Of a DNA stretch of 32,106 nt, positions 1-9,297 are shown in pieces. The notes below the pieces were generated by a model. That model had not been told where the DNA came from. It searched no databases and saw nothing but the letters and a program-made list of their open reading frames with translations. Numbering within the stretch: position 1 is the first letter of the stretch; every line of letters begins with the position of its first letter. This stretch comes from an archaeon (lineage in GTDB: Archaea; Hydrothermarchaeota; Hydrothermarchaeia; Hydrothermarchaeales; BMS3B), in contig JALSIP010000015.1 of assembly GCA_026989875.1 (NCBI GenBank), positions 1-32,106 on the forward strand. The letters run 5' to 3'. The position numbers were made by a program, and so were the translations under genes.

Positions 1-1
1 A

Positions 2-1789
2 TTCACCCACGTGGTGGCTGGAATAGGCAGCTACGGCAACAACATGGGCATCCCAACGGTGAACGGGGCGGTGCTCTTTGACGAGAGCTATGTGGGCAAC
101 CCCTTAGTTTACTGCGGCACCTTGGGGCTGGTGAAGAAGAGCTGCTACATGCGCTCCGCAAAGCCTGGAGATGTGCTGCTGCTGGTGGGCGGGCGCACAG
201 GCAGGGATGGCATTCACGGGGTTACCTTTGCCAGCTCCGGGCTGGAGGAGGATGCTGAGGAAGCCTTCGGCACGGCGGTGCAGATAGGCGACCCCATAGA
301 GGAGGAGAAGATGAAGCGGGCGATTCTGCGGGTGAGGGATGAGAGGCTCGCGAGCGCCATAACCGACCTGGGCGGCGGCGGGCTCAGCAGTGCCGTGGGC
401 GAGCAGGCGCACCGCTTTGGCTGCGGAGCAGAGGTGCAGCTTGAGAGGGTGCCCCTGAAGTATGCGAACATGAAGCCCTGGGAGATATGGGTCTCGGAGT
501 CCCAGGAGAGAATGCTGCTCATAGTGCCCAGGAGCAGCCTGAAGCGGGTGCTGGAGATATTTGAGGAGGAGGAGGTGGAGGCTTCTGAGATAGGGGAGCT
601 CATCCCCGAGAGGCTGCTCAGAGTCTACTACGGCACCGAGAAGGTGGCGGAGATTGAGCTTGATTTCCTCTTCGGCGGTCTGCCCAGGCCTAAGCGGCGG
701 GCGCTCTGGAAGCCGCCGGAGCTTGAAGAGCCAGTCTTTGAGCCACCAGAGCCTGAGGAGGCGCTGCTGCGGGTGCTTGCCATGCCGAACGTGGCGAGCA
801 AGGAGGAGGTGATAAGAACCTACGACCACGAGGTTAAGGCGCAGACGGTGCTCAAACCCCTGCAGGGCTGCTTTTACGGTCCGGGAGATGCGGCGGTGCT
901 CAAGCCCCTGCGTAACTCCTGGCGGGGCATCGCGGTGTCCTGCGGCATAAACCCGGAGTACGGAAAGATAGACCCCTACTGGATGGCTGCCTCCGCAATA
1001 GATGAGGCGGTGCGCAACAACATCGCCGTGGGCGGGCGAAGAATAGCGCTGCTGGACAACTTCTGCTGGGGCAACCCTGAGAAGCCCGAGAACCTGGGCA
1101 CGCTGGTGAGAGCGGCAAAGGCGTGCTACGACATAGCGAAAGCCTACGCCACGCCCTTCATCTCGGGCAAGGACTCGCTGTACAACGACTCCCCGCTGGG
1201 CAGCGTCACCCCGACGCTTCTGATTTCAGCGGTGGGGGTGGTGGAGGATGTGCGCAGGGCTGTGAGCATGGACTTCAAGCGGAGCAGCAGCCTGGTGTAT
1301 GTGCTCGGCATGACCAGAAGGGAGCTGGGGGGCAGCCAGTACTACAGGATGCTGGGCTTCCTGGGGAGGAGTGTGCCAAGGGTGGTGACGCAGGAGGCTA
1401 AGCGCACCTTCTCTGCAGTGGAGGAGGCGATCCGCAGGGGGCTGGTTAGGGCGTGCCACGACGTGAGCGAGGGCGGCTTTGGCGTTGCGCTGGCGGAGAT
1501 GTGCTTCTCGGGCGGCGTGGGGGCAGAGGTTGAGCTTTCAAGATTGCCCGCAGAGCACATGCGCGTGGACGAGCTTATCTTTTCTGAGAGCAACTCGCGC
1601 TTCATAGTTGAGGTGGAGCAGGAAAAGGCTGGGGAGTTTGAGGAGCTGGTCAGGAGCACGGGTGCGGTTTGCGCCAGGGTGGGCAGCACAGGAGGGGATG
1701 CGCTTGTGCTCAGGTACGGGGGTGAGGAGGTGCTCGCCCTGAGCCTGGAGGAGCTCAGGGACAGCTGGCGGAGCGGGGTGAGGCTGTGA
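2..1789 (+). CDS. purL: Phosphoribosylformylglycinamidine synthase subunit PurL (5'-partial)
   Basis: This is the large, ATP-dependent subunit of FGAM synthase, which converts FGAR to FGAM in purine synthesis with ammonia supplied by PurQ. The reading frame is open to the left edge (F-T-H precede the first GTG at 11), so the true start lies outside the window. About 595 residues remain of a usual 700-plus. Seen in sequence: the conserved stretch VAGIGSYGNNMGIPTV at the left edge, DESYVGNPLV, the DLGGGGLSSAVGE glycine-rich segment, and in the second half CGINPEYGKIDPYWMA and ATPFISGKDSLYND. These are typical of the two AIR-synthase-like halves. The stop overlaps the purQ start by 4 bp, so the two are translationally coupled. 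Identification is firm; the N-terminal 100-150 residues cannot be judged. Confidence 0.96.
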   Translation, partial: FTHVVAGIGSYGNNMGIPTVNGAVLFDESYVGNPLVYCGTLGLVKKSCYMRSAKPGDVLLLVGGRTGRDGIHGVTFASSGLEEDAEEAFGTAVQIGDPIEEEKMKRAILRVRDERLASAITDLGGGGLSSAVGEQAHRFGCGAEVQLERVPLKYANMKPWEIWVSESQERMLLIVPRSSLKRVLEIFEEEEVEASEIGELIPERLLRVYYGTEKVAEIELDFLFGGLPRPKRRALWKPPELEEPVFEPPEPEEALLRVLAMPNVASKEEVIRTYDHEVKAQTVLKPLQGCFYGPGDAAVLKPLRNSWRGIAVSCGINPEYGKIDPYWMAASAIDEAVRNNIAVGGRRIALLDNFCWGNPEKPENLGTLVRAAKACYDIAKAYATPFISGKDSLYNDSPLGSVTPTLLISAVGVVEDVRRAVSMDFKRSSSLVYVLGMTRRELGGSQYYRMLGFLGRSVPRVVTQEAKRTFSAVEEAIRRGLVRACHDVSEGGFGVALAEMCFSGGVGAEVELSRLPAEHMRVDELIFSESNSRFIVEVEQEKAGEFEELVRSTGAVCARVGSTGGDALVLRYGGEEVLALSLEELRDSWRSGVRL

Positions 1790-2550
1790 GCAGGGTGCTC
1801 GTGCTGCGCGGTCCGGGGACGAACTGCGATGCCGAGACGGTGTATGCGCTGAGGGAGCTGGGCGCAGAGCCAGAGCTGGTGCACGTGAGGAGGCTGCTCA
1901 GGGGCGGGTGCTCTCTTGAGGAGTTTGATGCCCTCGTTATTCCGGGTGGCTTCTCCTACGGGGACAGAATCAGAAGCGGTGCGGTGCTTGCCAAGATGCT
2001 CAGCCACAGCCTTAAGGGTGAGCTGCAGAGGTTTGTGGATGAGCGCAGACCCGTGCTGGGAATCTGCAACGGCTTCCAGGTGCTGGTTGAGACGGGGGTG
2101 CTGCCCTTCGGGGAGGTGGGCGAGCCCTGCATGGCGCTGATGAAGAATGCATCGGCAAGGTTTGAGGCGAGGTGGGTGCACCTGCTCAGGTGCTCTGAAA
2201 GCGAGCTGCTGGGTGAGCTGCCGCGGGTGAGCGAGATGCCGGTGGCGAACGCTGAGGGCAGGCTGGTGGTGCCGGAGGAGGTGCTGGATGAGCTGCTGCA
2301 GAACTCCCAGGTGGCGCTGCGCTACTGCACGCCCTCCGGAGAACCAGCCTCCGGGAGGTATCCCCTCAACCCCAGCGGCAGCGTCCTTGACATAGCGGCG
2401 CTCACCACGCCCGAGGGCAGCGTGCTGGGAATGATGCCCCACCCCGAGAGAGCCTTCTCCAGATACCTGCACCCCTGCTGGACCTCCGGGAGAGGAAGCG
2501 AGCACGGCAGGCTGCTGCTGCAGGGGTTCGTGAGAAGCGCTGTGGCTTAG
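1786..2550 (+). CDS. purQ: Phosphoribosylformylglycinamidine synthase subunit PurQ (glutaminase)
   Basis: Class I glutamine amidotransferase subunit of FGAM synthase. It hydrolyses glutamine and passes ammonia to PurL. The GTG start overlaps the purL stop (GTGA). Seen in sequence: an N-terminal RGPGTNCDAET, IPGGFSYGDRIRSGA around residues 52-65, the nucleophile Cys94 in LGICNGFQVL, and the His219/Glu221 pair in MMPHPERAF, completing the catalytic triad. At 254 residues it has the usual archaeal PurQ length. The small PurS subunit is not visible and may lie upstream of the window. The stop codon overlaps the stop of the convergent DUF447 gene (TTAG shared), leaving no room for a separate terminator. 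Confidence 0.97.
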   Translation: MSRVLVLRGPGTNCDAETVYALRELGAEPELVHVRRLLRGGCSLEEFDALVIPGGFSYGDRIRSGAVLAKMLSHSLKGELQRFVDERRPVLGICNGFQVLVETGVLPFGEVGEPCMALMKNASARFEARWVHLLRCSESELLGELPRVSEMPVANAEGRLVVPEEVLDELLQNSQVALRYCTPSGEPASGRYPLNPSGSVLDIAALTTPEGSVLGMMPHPERAFSRYLHPCWTSGRGSEHGRLLLQGFVRSAVA

Positions 2551-3134
2551 CGGCTGCGACAGAGCTCAAGCACCCTCTCAGCCTCTTTCACCTCAGCGGC
2601 GCTGAGGCAGCGCCTCGCCACACGCAGCAGGCGACTTTCAAGCTCACTGCAGCGGTGCCTGCTCAGCTCCACGGCAAGCTCAACCAGAGCGCAGGCACCC
2701 CTGCTGAAAGCCTGCGGCGGTGCCAGCACCTCAACCTCCTCAGCTTCAAGCCTGAGCAGCGCAGCCTCGCTCTCGCCCAGGCTGTCACGCAGGGTGTAGC
2801 GCCTGCTGTCCAGAAGCCTTAGCTCCGCATACGCCAGCGCATCCTTGAGGTAGGGCATGCCGCTGCCGGTGGTGCTGAAGTCAAGCTCAGCCTCGGCATC
2901 CAGCAGGGCGGTCTTCAGGAAGAGCAGCGGGTCGGAGGTGATGTTCAGCACCACCCTGCGGGTCTCGGCGAGGTTGGCGAAGGTGCGGGTGCGGGTGTGC
3001 AGCTTCAGCACGGCGGTGCGGGGGCTGAGCAGGTAGGCTCCCACAGGTGCGGCGTTCGGCATGCCGTGAGCGTCTGCGGTGGTGGCGATGCACTCCACCA
3101 CCCTGCCCCTCCTGAAGCCCAGCCTCTCAAGCAC
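2547..3134 (-). CDS. DUF447 family protein (flavin-reductase-like split barrel)
   Basis: A 195-residue protein of the DUF447 / COG2457 family. Family members have an FMN-binding split-barrel fold, but no reaction is established to my knowledge. Seen in sequence: N-terminal VECIATTADAHGMPNAAPVG, then KLHTRTRTFANL and RRVVLNITSDPLLFLKTAL, which is the family signature, with a helical C-terminal half. The GTG start shares one base with the TAG of the upstream COG1767-like gene, so it is the last gene of the run led from 7144. It sits in one operon with a COG1767 protein and CofD, which suggests a role in cofactor (F420 or pterin) metabolism; that is inference from context. Family assignment is good, function unknown. 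Confidence 0.82.
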   Translation of the reverse strand: MLERLGFRRGRVVECIATTADAHGMPNAAPVGAYLLSPRTAVLKLHTRTRTFANLAETRRVVLNITSDPLLFLKTALLDAEAELDFSTTGSGMPYLKDALAYAELRLLDSRRYTLRDSLGESEAALLRLEAEEVEVLAPPQAFSRGACALVELAVELSRHRCSELESRLLRVARRCLSAAEVKEAERVLELCRSR

Positions 3135-4051
3135 TAAGGCTTCACCTCCGTCAGCAGGGCTACGAAGAGGCAGGCGCCCGTGATGTCGGCGGTTGTGCCG
3201 GGGTTGAGCAGATTCCCCCTGCTCCTCAGGTAGGCGTCAAACCTCTCAAGTTCCCCTTCACCTGCACCCGAGGCGAGAACCTGCCTGGCAAGCTCCGAGA
3301 CCTTCTCAGCCTCTGCCCTGCCTGCCTTGCGCTCTATGAGCGAGTCCGGCACCTCTGCAAGCACGTGCAGGTAGCACTCCACAGCCGCCCTGAGCAGGTC
3401 GCCTGTTCTTGAGTAAGCCTCCAGGAGCGCGGGAAGGGCGAGCTCAAAGGTTAGGGGATAGCCCAGCACCAGCTCTCTTGCAATGCTGTCGTGCAGGCTG
3501 AGGCTGAGCACCTGCTTCATGCTTATACCCAGCTCAAGCAGCTCCTGCTCGCTCTCTCTGCTGAAAACGTCCAGCCTCTCCGCACGACCCAGCCTGGGAG
3601 ATGCAAGCCTGATGGCTCTGTAGAGCTGAACCGCATCCTCAGGCGTGGTGGCGTTAATTAGCACTCCGGCTGCCCTTCTCAGGCTGCTGGCTCTGAGCGG
3701 CTCGGACCTGCCCGCGGCGTAGCCGGCGGCGGCGCAGAGGGGTATCAGGAGCATGAGCTCGCCGAGGAGGGTGTTGCCGCCGCCGTGCAGCCTGCGAGTG
3801 TCCCGCACCGCACGCTTTATGAGCTCCCCCAGCCCCACCTTCTCTGCCTTTATCCTGCCCCTGCCCGCAAGCCAGCCGCGCCGGGCAGCGCTTAGGGCGC
3901 TGCTCCACAGCGCTGAGGCGCTTGCAAGAAAGTGGACGTAGGTGGTGTCGCTGAAGCTTTTTGCAGGGGTGACGTTCCCGGGCTTGGGTGCGCTGACCTC
4001 AAGCAGCACCGCAAGCTGCGCCAGGGAGGCGATGTCCCTAAGGCGTCTCAA
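3134..4051 (-). CDS. Triphosphoribosyl-dephospho-CoA synthase-like protein (COG1767)
   Basis: 305 residues, related to CitG/MdcB, which make the prosthetic-group precursor of citrate and malonate lyases from ATP and dephospho-CoA. Seen in sequence: LEVSAPKPGNVTPAKSF near residues 17-33, the counterpart of the CitG PKPG signature, GGGNTLLGELMLLIPL in the middle, and NPGTTADITGACLFVALL at the C-terminus. No citrate-lyase-type genes are nearby. Archaeal members commonly sit beside DUF447 genes, so a nucleotide-transfer role in another cofactor pathway is more likely; that is inference. The predicted start is a TTG at 4051 that overlaps the end of cofD by 14 bp. No other start fits the conserved N-terminus better. 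Confidence 0.82.
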   Translation of the reverse strand: MRRLRDIASLAQLAVLLEVSAPKPGNVTPAKSFSDTTYVHFLASASALWSSALSAARRGWLAGRGRIKAEKVGLGELIKRAVRDTRRLHGGGNTLLGELMLLIPLCAAAGYAAGRSEPLRASSLRRAAGVLINATTPEDAVQLYRAIRLASPRLGRAERLDVFSRESEQELLELGISMKQVLSLSLHDSIARELVLGYPLTFELALPALLEAYSRTGDLLRAAVECYLHVLAEVPDSLIERKAGRAEAEKVSELARQVLASGAGEGELERFDAYLRSRGNLLNPGTTADITGACLFVALLTEVKP

Positions 4052-4955
4052 CTCCGAGCACCTCCAGCAGGTAGCCAGCCAGCCCGCGCATCTGCTCGCG
4101 GGTCTGCATGAGGGTGCTGGTCCTGAGCAGCCTCATGCCCGGCACCTCAAAGCCTGCCTCCCCTGAGTCAACCACAAAGGTTCCGCAGTACTCGCGGTAC
4201 AGCCTTGCGATTGATTCAGACTCAGGAGGTATGCGGGCTGCGCGCATGAGCACGTCTGCTGGACCGCTGAAGGGTCTGCCCCTCACCAGCGGAGACACAG
4301 CTACGGCTCTGTGCCTGCGCCTTCTGAGCACCTCCGCAAGGTTCTCAAGCCTGAGGATGGGCATGATGCTGGTTACGGGGTTGCTGGGACCTATTATTAT
4401 GGCGTCGCTGCGCTCCAGTGCTCGGACGCATGCACCGCAGGCAGTCCTGCCGCCCTCGTAGCTCACTCCAGTAACCTCGGGCTCTGCAGCATGCTTCACC
4501 AGCCACTCCTGCAGGTTCATCCTGCCCCGGGGTGTGTGGATTACGGTGCTGACGCGCTGGTTGCTCATGGGCAGCACCTGCGCCTCAATCCCCATGCGCT
4601 CAGCCATGCGCCTGGTGGCTTCTTCAAGCGTGAAGCCTCTGCGCAGAAGCTCGCCGCGCACTATGTGGGTGGCTCTGTCAAGGTCGCCTATGCGCAGGTA
4701 CTCCTCGCAGCCGAGCTCTTTAAGCCTGCGGTGGGTAGTGTAGGTGTCGCCGCGTATGCCGTACCACCTGCTCTCGTCAAGAATCCCCGCAAGGGCGTAG
4801 AGCACGGTGTCCACGTCGGGAGAGAAGTGGCCGTGGGGCAGCCAGAGGTCCTCGGCGGTGTTGACTATGACGCACAGCTCCCTCTGGGGCAGGAGCTGGC
4901 ACAGCCCCAGGAGCAGCTTCACTCCACCAGTTCCGCCGGTGAGCAGGGTTATCAT
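4038..4955 (-). CDS. cofD: 2-phospho-L-lactate transferase CofD
   Basis: Transfers the 2-phospholactyl (or phosphoenolpyruvyl) group from its guanosine-diphosphate-activated form to Fo, giving F420-0, in coenzyme F420 synthesis. Seen in sequence: MITLLTGGTGGVKLLLGL at the N-terminus, NTAEDLWLPHGHFSPDVDTV with YALAGILDESRWYGIRGDT following, LPMSNQRVSTVIHT, and IIIGPSNPVTSIMPIL. All are CofD hallmarks, and the length of 305 residues is normal. I chose the ATG at 4955, which follows the upstream gene's TAG by one base (TAGCATG) and begins with the family's usual M-I-T. A TTG at 4973 would add six residues. It is flanked by genes of unknown role in the same operon. Its presence shows the organism makes F420. 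Confidence 0.96.
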   Translation of the reverse strand: MITLLTGGTGGVKLLLGLCQLLPQRELCVIVNTAEDLWLPHGHFSPDVDTVLYALAGILDESRWYGIRGDTYTTHRRLKELGCEEYLRIGDLDRATHIVRGELLRRGFTLEEATRRMAERMGIEAQVLPMSNQRVSTVIHTPRGRMNLQEWLVKHAAEPEVTGVSYEGGRTACGACVRALERSDAIIIGPSNPVTSIMPILRLENLAEVLRRRRHRAVAVSPLVRGRPFSGPADVLMRAARIPPESESIARLYREYCGTFVVDSGEAGFEVPGMRLLRTSTLMQTREQMRGLAGYLLEVLGVETP

Positions 4956-4956
4956 G

Positions 4957-5343
4957 CTAAGGCACCAGCTCAAGGGAGGAGAAGGGTATGCTGATGTTCA
5001 CGGCAGCCGTGAAAACTGCAGGAATCAGCGAGTACTCCTTAGCCAGGAGCAGCGCCCTCCTCCTGCTCTCACCCAGAACCTGCTCGCCCGGCAGCAGCAC
5101 TATTGCGTAAACCTCCGAGCCCTTCTGAGCGAGCAGATCCGGATGGTGCTCCGCTCTTCTGCCGTACTCTCTTATGCGCTCCGCAAGCTCTGAGAGCTCC
5201 TCCGGCGTGTTCTCCAGCACTTCAGAGAAGTCCCAGGCTCTGAAACCTGCTCTGCCGAGCACATCAAAGGCTACCTTCCTGCAGATTGCGGTGAGCTCCT
5301 CCTCAATTCCCAGAGACCTCTCGTACTCCTCTATGCCTACCAC
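4957..5343 (-). CDS. Conserved-looking hypothetical protein upstream of cofD
   Basis: A 128-residue soluble protein that I do not recognise. It has no signal peptide and no membrane segment. The N-terminal 60 residues are acidic and helical (EELTAICRKVAFDVLGRAG); the C-terminal half looks alpha/beta (EVYAIVLLPGEQVLGESR, then LIPAVFTAAVNISI). A single Cys (residue 22) and His66-His67 argue against a metal site. The GTG start at 5343 has only a weak purine-rich stretch (AAGGG) very close upstream, so translation may depend on coupling to the preceding gene, whose stop is 10 bp away. It ends one base before the cofD ATG. Position suggests a role connected with cofD or the envelope protein before it; nothing in the sequence decides. 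Confidence 0.7.
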   Translation of the reverse strand: MVGIEEYERSLGIEEELTAICRKVAFDVLGRAGFRAWDFSEVLENTPEELSELAERIREYGRRAEHHPDLLAQKGSEVYAIVLLPGEQVLGESRRRALLLAKEYSLIPAVFTAAVNISIPFSSLELVP

Positions 5344-5353
5344 CCTTAATCTC

Positions 5354-7144
5354 TCAGAGGGCTAACCTCGGGTCTGATATTGCCACCGGCGATGCCCAGC
5401 ATGCAACGCCATTGTACAGCAGGTGGTCCCTGCGGAAGCTGATTCTTCCGTCTCCGTCGGCATCGTAGAAGAAAGAGGTGTTGCGGAACATATAATACCT
5501 CCACCTCCCGGTGTATGCTCTGATATCGGCGTCGTCATCGGTGTCGCCGTCTCCGTCCAGGTCTCTTGTGCCGTTCAGGCGAAGCTTCAGGAGCAGCGGA
5601 GCATAACTTACGGTGTAAAGGGTGCCGTCCAGCACCTCAGTCTGCCAGACTCCAAGGCGGTGGACTGGAGATAGGAGATGTACCTGCATGGCGCTACCGG
5701 GTATCAGCCGGGTGCCATTGTACCCGAGCGCAGGTGCGCCGTCAAGCAGGGTTACTGAGGAATTTACGTAGAGCAGTGTGACTAGGTCATTTCTAACAGG
5801 CTCTTTTACGGCAAAGGTTCCTCTGAACAGTGCATCTATCTCCTGGCTTGTATTGTACTCTGCGGTGCCGTTGAAGTACACGGCGTATGTTCCGCCCGGC
5901 GGGTCTATGCGCAGGATGACGTAACTGGGATATGAGGTGGCGTTTATCATTACAACGGAGACGTTTCTGCCCTCCACGCTCCACCAGTAGGGGGGATGTG
6001 GACGGGCAGGGACCGGTGAAGGCGCTGGGGCGAGCGCCCTGGTTACCGGCTGACCCATCACAACGGCGTACCACCTGTATATCCTGCCGTCGCTGTCAGA
6101 ATCATCAAACAGCGAGGTGTTCATGAAGGAGTAGTGAATCTTCGTGGATGGTACACGTATGTCGGCGTCGTCATCCAGTATGCGATTTCCGTCCAGGTCC
6201 CTTGTGCCGTCTGAACTCCTGATCCAGAACATGTCGTTGTCAGCATCGTACTGAACTTCATACAGTGTGCCCTCAATCTGCTGAACCTCGTCCTCGCCAA
6301 CCGTGGAGGTGCCGGAGTGCAGGTGTACCTCTATGTTGGTGTCCGAGTCTAAGGAGCCGTTTTCAGATACGCCGGGGATGTGAACGTAGGCGTAGCCCAG
6401 TGCGGGTTCACCGTCAATCAGGCTGACCTGCGACCCCTCTGGAACGTAAACGATGACCACACGGGTGCTGGTGGTGGGCTCCTTGACCACAAAGGTGCCC
6501 GCAAACAGCTCATCTATGTCGTCACTGGTGTTGTAGGTACTGGTGCCGTCAAAGGATATGCGGTGAATGTTGCCGTCTATGGAGAGGTCAACGTAGGGCG
6601 GATTTGCACTGGTGTTAACAACATCCACGAAAACCTGCCTGCCCTCAACCTCCCAGGAATAGGCAACGCCAACGCCCTTAATCCAGACCTGAGGCATACC
6701 TATCCTGATCAGCCCGTTGACCCTGTCAATCTTCGTGACAAAGAACCTGCTGCCACGGATCCTGTCGGAACCATAGGGACCAGAAACCTTGATGAAGGAC
6801 CACCGCTCGGGCGCGGTGAAGTTCAGATACGCCGAATACCTGACGCTGCCTATGCCAGCCTTCAGCTCAATACCGTTGTAGAGAAGAAGGTCTCCGTCGT
6901 AAGGTCCAATTTTTTCAACAAAATACTCTGTACCGTTTATTTTGCTGCCGCCATACGGTCCTGCAACCTGTATCATGTTCATCGGCTCGGCTGTAAAATT
7001 CATGTAGGCATAATATTTCACGTATCCCGTTGTCTGCGGTTTAAATGCTGACGTCACAGCCGGTTCGGCGCCGGAAACAGCAGAGACCTGCCATACAATC
7101 ATAAATATTCCAAACCAGACATACAGGGAAGACCTCCCGTACAT
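5354..7144 (-). CDS. Secreted surface protein with duplicated modules and calcium-binding-like loops
   Basis: 596 residues with a signal peptide (hydrophobic residues 8-22, likely cleavage after VSAVSG near residue 26). The rest has no C-terminal membrane anchor. Three kinds of internal repeat are visible. Near the N-terminus, YYAYMNFTAEP...VAGPYG and YSAYLNFTAPE...VSGPYG form a tandem pair. A larger module occurs twice, with the landmarks SWEVEGRQVFVDVVN / WWSVEGRNVSVVMIN and TYNTSDDIDELFAGTF / EYNTSQEIDALFRGTF. Each ends in an Asp-rich loop (GTRDLDGNRILDDDADI / GTRDLDGDGDTDDDADI) followed by a second Asp loop (DDSDSDGRI / YDADGDGRI). Many N-X-S/T sequons suggest N-glycosylation. It probably belongs to the cell envelope. 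ATG at 7144 has a good GGAGG site. It leads the cofD run, with 10 bp to the next gene, an odd pairing. Confidence 0.85.
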   Translation of the reverse strand: MYGRSSLYVWFGIFMIVWQVSAVSGAEPAVTSAFKPQTTGYVKYYAYMNFTAEPMNMIQVAGPYGGSKINGTEYFVEKIGPYDGDLLLYNGIELKAGIGSVRYSAYLNFTAPERWSFIKVSGPYGSDRIRGSRFFVTKIDRVNGLIRIGMPQVWIKGVGVAYSWEVEGRQVFVDVVNTSANPPYVDLSIDGNIHRISFDGTSTYNTSDDIDELFAGTFVVKEPTTSTRVVIVYVPEGSQVSLIDGEPALGYAYVHIPGVSENGSLDSDTNIEVHLHSGTSTVGEDEVQQIEGTLYEVQYDADNDMFWIRSSDGTRDLDGNRILDDDADIRVPSTKIHYSFMNTSLFDDSDSDGRIYRWYAVVMGQPVTRALAPAPSPVPARPHPPYWWSVEGRNVSVVMINATSYPSYVILRIDPPGGTYAVYFNGTAEYNTSQEIDALFRGTFAVKEPVRNDLVTLLYVNSSVTLLDGAPALGYNGTRLIPGSAMQVHLLSPVHRLGVWQTEVLDGTLYTVSYAPLLLKLRLNGTRDLDGDGDTDDDADIRAYTGRWRYYMFRNTSFFYDADGDGRISFRRDHLLYNGVACWASPVAISDPRLAL

Positions 7145-7195
7145 CTCATCCCCTCCTCTTCACTTTCAATATCCAAAATACCAGGGGACCTGCCC

Positions 7196-7205
7196 GTATA
7201 TATAC
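7196..7205 (-). promoter_or_regulatory. TATA box/BRE for the secreted-protein-cofD operon
   Basis: On the minus strand GAAAGG is followed directly by TATATATAC, an archaeal BRE/TATA arrangement. Transcription would begin about 25 bp downstream, near 7172, giving a leader of roughly 28 nt that carries the GGAGG ribosome-binding site before the ATG at 7144. Position and composition only; not tested. Confidence 0.65.
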
Positions 7206-7211
7206 CTTTCG

Positions 7212-8839
<1,628 letters not shown>

Positions 8840-8873
8840 CTCCTGCATCACCTCTATGTACTGTGAGAAACCA

Positions 8874-8883
8874 CTTATATAAG
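8874..8883 (-). promoter_or_regulatory. TATA box of the amt-glnK operon
   Basis: CTTATATAAG, a palindromic TATA element 35-44 bp upstream of the amt ATG at 8839. Initiation about 25 bp downstream (near 8852) would give a short leader with the GAGGTGAT site. A second AT-rich candidate (TTTTTTTATAAC on the minus strand, about 8888-8900) lies just behind it. Confidence 0.55.
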
Positions 8884-8917
8884 AGGAGTTATAAAAAAAT
8901 TGTTGAGAAATCTTGAC

Positions 8918-8944
8918 AATTTTTATGAACCATTCATAAAAATT
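8918..8944. promoter_or_regulatory. Perfect 12-3-12 palindrome between amt and mazG (candidate operator)
   Basis: AATTTTTATGAA and TTCATAAAAATT form a perfect 12-bp inverted repeat around a CCA spacer. It lies 35 bp behind the amt TATA box and about 55 bp before the mazG-like start. A dimeric regulator bound here could serve both directions. A further partial copy (TTTTCATAAC, 8951-8960) lies downstream. The AT-rich spacer contrasts with the GC-rich genes around it. It does not match the GGAA-N6-TTCC form known for NrpR. Confidence 0.55.
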
Positions 8945-8999
8945 AATAAATTTTCATAACAATGTGCGGGGTAAGAAATTAATATTTTGGGGGTGAGGT

Positions 9000-9293
9000 A
9001 TGAGCATGCACCTCTCAGAAGCGCAGAGGCTGATAGGGGAGATATACCTCCACAGGGACAGGGAGCGCGGAGCAGAGCGCACCCTGCTCTGGCTGGTGGA
9101 GGAGGTCGGCGAGCTTGCGCGTGCGCACAGGCACGGCAGCAGGAAGGAGATTGAGGAGGAGCTGGCAGACGTGCTCGCCTGGCTGCTGAGCTACGCCAAC
9201 CTTCTTGATATAGAGCTGGAGGAGGCGTTCAGAAAGAAGTACCCCGGCACCTGCACCTACTGCTCCTCTTCACCATGCTCCTGCGGGAAGTGA
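9000..9293 (+). CDS. MazG-like nucleotide pyrophosphohydrolase
   Basis: 97-residue all-alpha NTP pyrophosphohydrolase of the MazG superfamily, which cleaves NTPs to NMP and pyrophosphate and often clears faulty nucleotides. Seen in sequence: the metal-binding pattern E34-E35-x-x-E38 in WLVEEVGEL and E54-x-x-D57 in EEELADVLAW. It is a single-domain short form, not the long tandem MazG. The C-terminus carries four cysteines (C85, C88, C93, C95 in CTYCSSSPCSC), a possible small metal site seen in some archaeal relatives. ATG at 9000 is preceded by GGGGGTGAGGT. The next gene begins 4 bp after its stop and encodes a DNA-glycosylase-like protein, consistent with a shared nucleotide-damage role (inference). 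Confidence 0.9.
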   Translation: MSMHLSEAQRLIGEIYLHRDRERGAERTLLWLVEEVGELARAHRHGSRKEIEEELADVLAWLLSYANLLDIELEEAFRKKYPGTCTYCSSSPCSCGK

Positions 9294-9297
9294 GCCC

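Noticed and set aside
1342-2505. Minus-strand open frame of 387 codons across purL/purQ
   Set aside because: It lies wholly over two well-identified purine genes and shows no domain or start context.
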